Of a stretch of DNA of 10,671 nucleotides, positions 5,599 through 10,671 are shown in pieces (position 1 is the stretch's first letter; each line of letters opens with the position of its first letter). The notes under the pieces are model-generated. The model saw only the letters and a program-made list of their open reading frames with translations, searched no databases and had not been told where the DNA came from. This DNA is from Candidatus Gastranaerophilales bacterium (lineage in GTDB: Bacteria > Cyanobacteriota > Vampirovibrionia > Gastranaerophilales > Gastranaerophilaceae). Position numbers and translations under genes: made by a program. The DNA lies in NCBI GenBank assembly GCA_021199975.1, contig JAJQHF010000216.1, positions 1 to 10,671 on the forward strand, in the 5' to 3' direction.

Positions 5599-6960
5599 AT
5601 GTTTGATAATTTATCGGATAAATTGCAGGAAATAATAAGAAAAGCTTCCGGAAATGCTTCTTTAACGGAAGAAAATATGCAGGAGGCTTTAAGAGAAGTC
5701 AGACGAGCTTTATTAGAAGCGGATGTCAGCCTTAAAGTCGTTAAAATATTTATGACCTCTTTAAAAGAAAAAGCTTTGGGCGAAGAGGTTTTAAAAGGAG
5801 TAAATCCTTCACAGCAGTTTGTAAAAATAGTGCATGACGAGCTTGTAAATATATTAGGCAAAGAAAATGCACCTCTTAATTTGGACGGACACCCTTCCGT
5901 TATTATGATGCTGGGGCTTCAAGGGTCAGGGAAAACTACTTCCGCCGCAAAATTAGCAGTGAAATTAAAAAAAGAAGGTAAAAATCCCATTCTTGTTGCG
6001 GCTGATGTGTATAGACCTGCGGCAATTACACAGTTAAAAACATTAGGAGAACAAATTCAAACTCCCGTTTTTACAATTGAAGGTTCTGCAAATGTTCAAA
6101 AAATAGTTTCAGATTCAATCGATTATGCAAAATCAAACGGATATAACGTTGTAATAATTGATACCGCAGGCAGGCTTCAAATAGATAATGAGATGATGGC
6201 AGAACTTATGCTCATAGATAGAGCCTTTAAACCTCAGGAAAAATTATTGGTGATTGATTCCATGCTCGGTCAGCAGGCTGTGAGTGTAGCAGAAAACTTT
6301 AATATACAGCTCGGCATAACGGGAATAGTTTTAACAAAATTAGACGGCGACTCAAGAGGCGGTGCGGCACTGAGTGTTGTTCATTCTGCGGGAAAACCCG
6401 TTAAATTAACCGGCACGGGTGAAAAACTTGATGCCTTAAATGATTTTTACCCCGAAAGAATGGCAGACAGAATTCTCGGTATGGGGGATATTGTTTCTCT
6501 TGTTGAAAAAGCGCAGGAGGTTTTTGACGAAAAACAGGCAAAAGAATTTGAAAAAAAGATGTCAAAAGCTGAATTTTCATATAATGATTTTTTAAATATG
6601 CAAAAACAAATGAAGATGTTTGGTTCTTTTGATAATATTTTGGGAATGCTTCCAATCCCCGGGCTAAACAGAGATGTCAAAGAAACAATCGCAAATGAAG
6701 GAGAAAAACAAATTAAAAGAATTGAATCTTTTATTTCCAGTATGACTCCTCAAGAAAGAGCAAATCCTTCTTTAATAAATACTTCAAGAAAACGCAGAAT
6801 TTCATCGGGATGCGGTATTCCTATTCATGAAGTAAATCAAATAATATCTCAATTTGACCAAATGAGAAAGATGATGAAGGGTTTTTCCGATATTAAACAG
6901 AAGGTAAAAAAAGGTAAGATTAAAATACCTAAAAATCTTGGGAACAAATTTCCTTTTTAA
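5599..6960 (+). CDS. ffh: signal recognition particle GTPase Ffh (SRP54)
   Basis: Ffh binds SRP RNA and signal sequences of nascent membrane proteins and docks with FtsY. All parts are present in 453 residues, the usual length. The N domain starts MFDNLSDKLQ, with the typical ALREVRRALLEADVSLKVV (30-48). The G domain has G1 GLQGSGKT (106-113), DVYRPAA (136-142), DTAGR (188-192), the SMLGQQAV segment (221-228), TKLDGDSRGG (246-255) and GTGEKLDAL (272-280). The Met-rich M domain carries SRKRRISSGCGIP, the SRP RNA-binding segment. The start is well bounded: an in-frame TAA lies at 5584-5586 and no other start codon follows before ATG 5599, and MFDNL is the canonical N-terminus. Oddly, no Shine-Dalgarno-like sequence is present in the 20 bases upstream. 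First gene of a probable four-gene operon; rpsP, a common neighbour elsewhere, does not follow. Confidence 0.97.
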   Translation: MFDNLSDKLQEIIRKASGNASLTEENMQEALREVRRALLEADVSLKVVKIFMTSLKEKALGEEVLKGVNPSQQFVKIVHDELVNILGKENAPLNLDGHPSVIMMLGLQGSGKTTSAAKLAVKLKKEGKNPILVAADVYRPAAITQLKTLGEQIQTPVFTIEGSANVQKIVSDSIDYAKSNGYNVVIIDTAGRLQIDNEMMAELMLIDRAFKPQEKLLVIDSMLGQQAVSVAENFNIQLGITGIVLTKLDGDSRGGAALSVVHSAGKPVKLTGTGEKLDALNDFYPERMADRILGMGDIVSLVEKAQEVFDEKQAKEFEKKMSKAEFSYNDFLNMQKQMKMFGSFDNILGMLPIPGLNRDVKETIANEGEKQIKRIESFISSMTPQERANPSLINTSRKRRISSGCGIPIHEVNQIISQFDQMRKMMKGFSDIKQKVKKGKIKIPKNLGNKFPF

Positions 6961-6985
6961 TAAATTTACAGGAGAGTGTTATTAT

Positions 6986-8002
6986 ATGTTGACAAAAGCA
7001 ATGATTATGGCAGCCGGTGTAGGTTCAAGATTAGAACCGTTATCGAGTATTTTTCCTAAACCTATGGTACCTGTCGCAAATGTTTCGGTTATGGATATAA
7101 TTATAAAACATTTGAAATGCGCCGGAATAAAAGATATCATTGCAAATACATATTATAAATCGGAATTTATACAAGAACATTACAAGAAAAATCCAGTAAA
7201 TATTAATCTTCAATTTATAAAAGAAACTGAATTATCAGGAACCGCCGGAGGGGTAAAAAAGTGCCAATTTTTCTTTAATCAAGGCGAGGATTTCATTATT
7301 TTATCGGGCGACGGTTTGACTGATATCGATATAAATAAGGCGTATGCTGCTCATAAAACATCAGGCGCAATTGCAACTATTGTGACAAAAGATGTCCTGC
7401 ATAGCGAAGTTTCAAAATACGGAATAATAGTACCTGATGAAAAAGGCTTCGTAAAAAGTTTTCAGGAAAAGCCTGCGCTTGAAGAAGCCGAATCTAATCT
7501 TGCAAATACAGGTATATATATATTTAATTATGAAATTTTTAATTTTATTCCCGAAAATACCTTTTTTGATTTTGCAAAAAATGTATTCCCTTCTCTTATG
7601 GAGGCAGGTGTAAAAATCAATACTTATAATCATTACGGTTATTGGTCTGATATCGGTTCTTTGGAAATATATAAAAAGTCTAATTTTGATGTTATCGCAG
7701 GAAAGGTACATTCAATAACGCCTGAAATTATCAACACTCGAAACGGTGTAAATATAATAGGACGAAACACCTATATAAATCCTGCGGCATTGCTTGAAGG
7801 TAAAAATATTATAGGCAATAATTGCAAAATAGGAGCTGACAGTATTATAAAAAATACAATTATTTGGGATAATACTGAAATTAAAGCAGGTGCAGTGGTT
7901 GAAAATTCAATAATTTTATCGGATATTACAGTGGAAGAACCGGTATATAATGAGATTTTAACAAAAGACAGGATTAAAGAAAATACAAAAGTAACGGTAT
8001 AG
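6986..8002 (+). CDS. sugar-phosphate nucleotidyltransferase (GT-A-like fold plus C-terminal beta-helix)
   Basis: Enzymes of this family join a sugar 1-phosphate to an NTP, giving an NDP-sugar for cell-surface glycans and releasing pyrophosphate. The 338-residue protein has the signature MAAGVGSRLEPL...FPKP (8-26) that binds the nucleotide. It also has GTAGGV (85-90), SGDG with metal-binding D109 (107-110), EKP (161-163), NTGIYIF (174-180) and WSDIG (220-224, second metal Asp). Residues about 245-315 show hexapeptide-like turns (NIIGNNCKIGADSIIKNT) typical of a left-handed beta-helix, as in mannose-1-phosphate guanylyltransferase and glucose-1-phosphate transferases. The exact sugar and nucleotide cannot be told from sequence alone. 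The start is ATG 6986 after AGGAGAG (6970-6976), because the protein then begins with the canonical MLTKAMIMAAG. An upstream in-frame ATG at 6938 lies inside ffh and adds residues foreign to the family. The gap to ffh is 25 bases, so probably cotranscribed. Confidence 0.88.
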   Translation: MLTKAMIMAAGVGSRLEPLSSIFPKPMVPVANVSVMDIIIKHLKCAGIKDIIANTYYKSEFIQEHYKKNPVNINLQFIKETELSGTAGGVKKCQFFFNQGEDFIILSGDGLTDIDINKAYAAHKTSGAIATIVTKDVLHSEVSKYGIIVPDEKGFVKSFQEKPALEEAESNLANTGIYIFNYEIFNFIPENTFFDFAKNVFPSLMEAGVKINTYNHYGYWSDIGSLEIYKKSNFDVIAGKVHSITPEIINTRNGVNIIGRNTYINPAALLEGKNIIGNNCKIGADSIIKNTIIWDNTEIKAGAVVENSIILSDITVEEPVYNEILTKDRIKENTKVTV

Positions 8003-8018
8003 AAAAGAGAGGAAAAGA

Positions 8019-9065
8019 ATGATAATAATAATGGAACCTTCGGCAACGCAGGAACAAATACAAACAGTAGTAAATGCACTTCATAATAAAGGGTTTAAAA
8101 CTGTATTAAACCATGGAGATGTAATGACTGTTATTGCCGCAATCGGAGATAAAAGGCTCATAGAACCTCATTCTTTTCAATCTTATGAAGGAGTCAGAAG
8201 CGTAAAATTAATACAAGAACCTTATAAACTTGCCTCAAGAGAAGGCAAACAAGAAGATACCGTTATTGAATTTTCAAACGGAGTAAGAATTGGCGGAATG
8301 GAAAAACCTGTAATAATCGCAGGTCCCTGCTGTGTTGAAAAGGATTTAGACGGGTTGTTAAGAGTTGCCGAAGCCGCAAAAGAAATGGGCTGTCATTTTC
8401 TTAGAGGAGGCGCTTTTAAACCAAGAACTTCTCCTTATGATTTTCAGGGATTAGAAGAAAAAGCGCTTGAATATCTTGCTATAGCCAGAGAAAAAACAGG
8501 ACTTTTAATAGTAACCGAGTGTATGGATACATTGGATTTAGATTTGGTATGTAATTATGCCGATGTAATTCAAATAGGCGCAAGAAATATGCAGAATTTT
8601 AAATTATTAAAAGCTGTAGGAAAATGCGATAAGCCTGTTATTTTGAAAAGAGGTGCTGCTGCTACAATAAGAGAATTCCTTTTAGCGGCTGAGCATATTA
8701 TGTATAACGGAAATGACAAAGTTATATTATGCGAAAGAGGCATAAAAGGGGTGGATAATACAGTAACAAGAAATACTCTTGATATTGCATCTATCCCCGT
8801 AATAAAGAAATATTCTCACTTGCCTGTTATTGTTGACCCAAGCCACGGTACAGGCAGAAGATATTTAATTGAGCCGCTTGCAAAAGCAGGTTTAATAGTT
8901 GGTGCCCATGGTGTTATGATGGAGGTTCATCACGACCCTGAAAATGCTTCGTCAGACGGCGCTCAAAGTTTAAATATTCCTATGTTTAAAGACGTTGCTA
9001 AACGATTAAATAAACTTATAGGCAGAATTGATTATGATAATAAACATTCAATGTGCAGGGTATAG
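8019..9065 (+). CDS. aroF: 3-deoxy-D-arabino-heptulosonate 7-phosphate (DAHP) synthase, type I-beta with N-terminal regulatory domain
   Basis: This enzyme condenses phosphoenolpyruvate and erythrose 4-phosphate, the first step to chorismate and the aromatic amino acids. The 348-residue protein resembles the Thermotoga maritima enzyme throughout. Residues 1-70 are the ferredoxin-like (ACT-like) domain (MIIIMEPSATQEQIQTVV), which in that enzyme gives feedback inhibition by Tyr and Phe. The linker YKLASRE leads into the barrel, with GPCCVE (102-107; usually GPCSVE), RGGAFKPRTSPYDFQG (129-144), QIGARNMQNF (185-194), KRGAAATIREFLLAAE (210-225), LCERGI (237-242) and DPSHGTGRR (273-281). Predicted metal ligands C104, H276, E302 and D313 are all present. 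The start ATG 8019 follows GAGAGG and fits the family N-terminus. It lies 16 bases after the nucleotidyltransferase gene and 2 bases before the helicase. The symbol follows common usage for this subtype; aroG or aroA are also used for it. Confidence 0.95.
   Translation: MIIIMEPSATQEQIQTVVNALHNKGFKTVLNHGDVMTVIAAIGDKRLIEPHSFQSYEGVRSVKLIQEPYKLASREGKQEDTVIEFSNGVRIGGMEKPVIIAGPCCVEKDLDGLLRVAEAAKEMGCHFLRGGAFKPRTSPYDFQGLEEKALEYLAIAREKTGLLIVTECMDTLDLDLVCNYADVIQIGARNMQNFKLLKAVGKCDKPVILKRGAAATIREFLLAAEHIMYNGNDKVILCERGIKGVDNTVTRNTLDIASIPVIKKYSHLPVIVDPSHGTGRRYLIEPLAKAGLIVGAHGVMMEVHHDPENASSDGAQSLNIPMFKDVAKRLNKLIGRIDYDNKHSMCRV
9057..9060 (+). promoter_or_regulatory. ribosome binding site supporting a TTG start of the helicase
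   Basis: AGGG lies within the last sense codons of the DAHP synthase gene, 7 bases before TTG 9068. No ATG occurs in the helicase frame until well past the Walker A motif, so a non-ATG start is needed. The in-frame GTG at 9053 has no such site upstream. Confidence 0.5.
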
Positions 9066-9067
9066 AT

Positions 9068-10671
9068 TTGTATAAATTTGATTTTGAACCGGATGATTTT
9101 CAAAAAGAAGCGTTTGAGTGTATAAATAACTCAAAAAGCATAGTTGTATGCGCCCCGACGGGTGCAGGAAAAACCTGCATCGCCGAACACGCTATACATA
9201 AGGCATTAGAAGAAAATACAAGGCTATTTTATACAACTCCGTTAAAAGCTCTTTCAAATCAAAAATTTTATGATTTCGGCAGAAAATACGGGATAGGCAA
9301 TGTCGGTCTTTTAACGGGGGATACCTCTATAAATCGTGAAGCGCCGATTGTTGTCATGACAACCGAAGTCTTTAGAAATATGCTTTATAATACAAATTTC
9401 GGCTCCTTAAAGGATAACCTTAAAGATGTTAAATATGTTGTACTTGACGAAGTTCACTATATGAACGACGAACAAAGAGGTACTGTATGGGAGGAAAGTA
9501 TTATTTACTGTCCTTCAAATATACAAATTATTGCATTAAGTGCTACTATCGCCAACTCAAAGCAGTTATGCGATTGGATAAATACAGTCCATTCAAAAAC
9601 GGAATTAATCTATACGGATTTTCGTCCCGTACCTTTAAGACATTATTATTTCGATTCTTCAAAACCTTCAGAAATTCTGCCGTTATTAACTCCTGACGGA
9701 AAATTAAACAAAAAAATAAAACCTGAAAAGAAAATGAATTATTATTCACGTCAGGCAAAAAAAAGAAATACCGTTAAAGACGTAATAAATGTTCTTAATA
9801 ATAAAGATATGCTTCCTGCTATATTTTTCACATTCTCGAGAAAAAAATGTGATGAAAATATGGAGAAATGCGCTCAAATAAATTTAATAACCCCTGAAGA
9901 GGCAAAACAAATAAGAATTGAAATTAATGAATTTTTAAAAGAACATACGTATCTTGAAAATAATAAAAATCTTGAATATCTTTATAACGGAGTTGCCTCT
10001 CATCATGCCGGATTGCTGCCCGCATGGAAGCTTCTTGTTGAAAGGTTATTTCAAAAAGGGTTAATAAAAGTAGTATTCGCAACAGAAACACTTGCAGCAG
10101 GAATAAACATGCCTGCAAGAACAACCGTAATATCAGCAATAAGTAAAAGAACAGACAGCGGTCACAGAATGCTTACTGCAAATGAATTTTTGCAGATGTC
10201 GGGTCGTGCAGGCAGACGGGGAATGGATAAAATAGGGTATGTTGTTATAATGGGTACCCAATTTCAATCACCGGAGGAGGCGGCAGAACTTGTAAAAAGT
10301 GACTCCAATCCGCTTGAAAGCAGATTTTCTCCAAGTTATTCCATGGTGCTTAACTTGCTTCAAAATTTAGAGCTTGAACAAGCTAAAGAATTAATTTTAA
10401 AAAGTTTCGGATATTTTTCTTCTAACGACCGATTAAAAAATATTATTATTCAACAAATAAACTGTGAACAAACCATTACAAAATTAAAAAATGAGAAATG
10501 TCCTTTTAACCATACAAATGAAGAATTAATTGAATTTAACAGGTTAAAAGACAAATATATAGTATATAGAAAATTAACAAAAACTCTTTTAAAACAAGCC
10601 AAACAAAAAGGTAATAAAAATGCGCCCGAAGTTTTGGAATATACCGAAAAAACAAGAGAAATAAGAGAAGC
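9068..10671 (+). CDS. Ski2-like DEVH-box RNA helicase (3' end cut off by window edge)
   Basis: The frame is open from TTG 9068 to the right edge (534 complete codons). It encodes a superfamily 2 helicase that uses ATP to unwind RNA, related to Ski2/Mtr4-type enzymes found in cyanobacteria and some other bacteria. Seen in order: a Q-motif-like start (FDFEPDDFQKEAFECI), Walker A APTGAGKT (29-36), TTPLKALSNQKF (56-67), TGDT (83-86), the DEVH box (127-130), SAT (158-160), SHHAGLLP (311-318), ATETLAAGINMPART (338-352) and QMSGRAGRRG (376-385). The insert around 200-240 is Lys-rich. The later part (from about 430) should lead to further helical domains and perhaps a DSHCT domain beyond the window; these cannot be checked. 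The gene starts 2 bases after the DAHP synthase stop, so translation is probably coupled. Family is sure. The role, probably RNA processing or decay, is inference. Confidence 0.9.
   Translation, partial: MYKFDFEPDDFQKEAFECINNSKSIVVCAPTGAGKTCIAEHAIHKALEENTRLFYTTPLKALSNQKFYDFGRKYGIGNVGLLTGDTSINREAPIVVMTTEVFRNMLYNTNFGSLKDNLKDVKYVVLDEVHYMNDEQRGTVWEESIIYCPSNIQIIALSATIANSKQLCDWINTVHSKTELIYTDFRPVPLRHYYFDSSKPSEILPLLTPDGKLNKKIKPEKKMNYYSRQAKKRNTVKDVINVLNNKDMLPAIFFTFSRKKCDENMEKCAQINLITPEEAKQIRIEINEFLKEHTYLENNKNLEYLYNGVASHHAGLLPAWKLLVERLFQKGLIKVVFATETLAAGINMPARTTVISAISKRTDSGHRMLTANEFLQMSGRAGRRGMDKIGYVVIMGTQFQSPEEAAELVKSDSNPLESRFSPSYSMVLNLLQNLELEQAKELILKSFGYFSSNDRLKNIIIQQINCEQTITKLKNEKCPFNHTNEELIEFNRLKDKYIVYRKLTKTLLKQAKQKGNKNAPEVLEYTEKTREIRE

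Noticed and set aside
6938..6985. Upstream in-frame ATG of the nucleotidyltransferase, inside ffh
   Set aside because: It adds 16 residues not seen in the family, while ATG 6986 has a ribosome binding site and gives the canonical N-terminus.

Overview
The window is an AT-rich bacterial chromosome segment with dense housekeeping genes. Gene content fits a Gram-negative-type bacterium close to Cyanobacteria: a complete minC-minD-minE cluster, a cyanobacterial-style Ski2-like helicase, a Thermotoga-type DAHP synthase and a TPR-glycosyltransferase protein. The AT-rich composition and protein style suggest gut Vampirovibrionia/Melainabacteria (Gastranaerophilales). That placement is inference from pattern recognition, not a database match.

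Left part (1-1814): a TPR protein that runs into a heptosyltransferase-like domain is transcribed leftwards and leaves the window at base 1. Divergent from it is a MazG-type nucleotide pyrophosphohydrolase with a long N-terminal extension. The mazG-like gene ends only 4 bases from the end of the convergent min operon.

Middle (1819-4278, minus strand): minC, minD and minE form a tight operon (gaps of 12 and 3 bases) that places the division site by pole-to-pole inhibition of FtsZ. MinC has a very long acidic linker. MinE carries an acidic tail about as long as the MinE core itself.

4279-5598: a 285-base AT-rich divergent spacer holds candidate promoters for the min operon and for a secreted HExxH protein of unrecognised family. 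After that gene comes a 327-base gap with a markedly GC-rich, hairpin-rich block (about 5281-5520) that no protein or standard RNA explains. It lies directly upstream of ffh.

Right part (5599-10671, plus strand): ffh (signal recognition particle GTPase), a sugar-phosphate nucleotidyltransferase, aroF-type DAHP synthase (first step of the shikimate pathway) and a Ski2-like RNA helicase lie head to tail with gaps of 25, 16 and 2 bases, so they are probably one operon. The helicase runs off the right edge. ffh has no visible Shine-Dalgarno site and follows a perfect 14-base palindrome.

I see no CRISPR array, transposase, tRNA, rRNA or clear intrinsic terminator. Most of the window is ordinary. 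The items most worth a second look are the GC-rich element before ffh, the acidic MinE tail and the start region of ffh.
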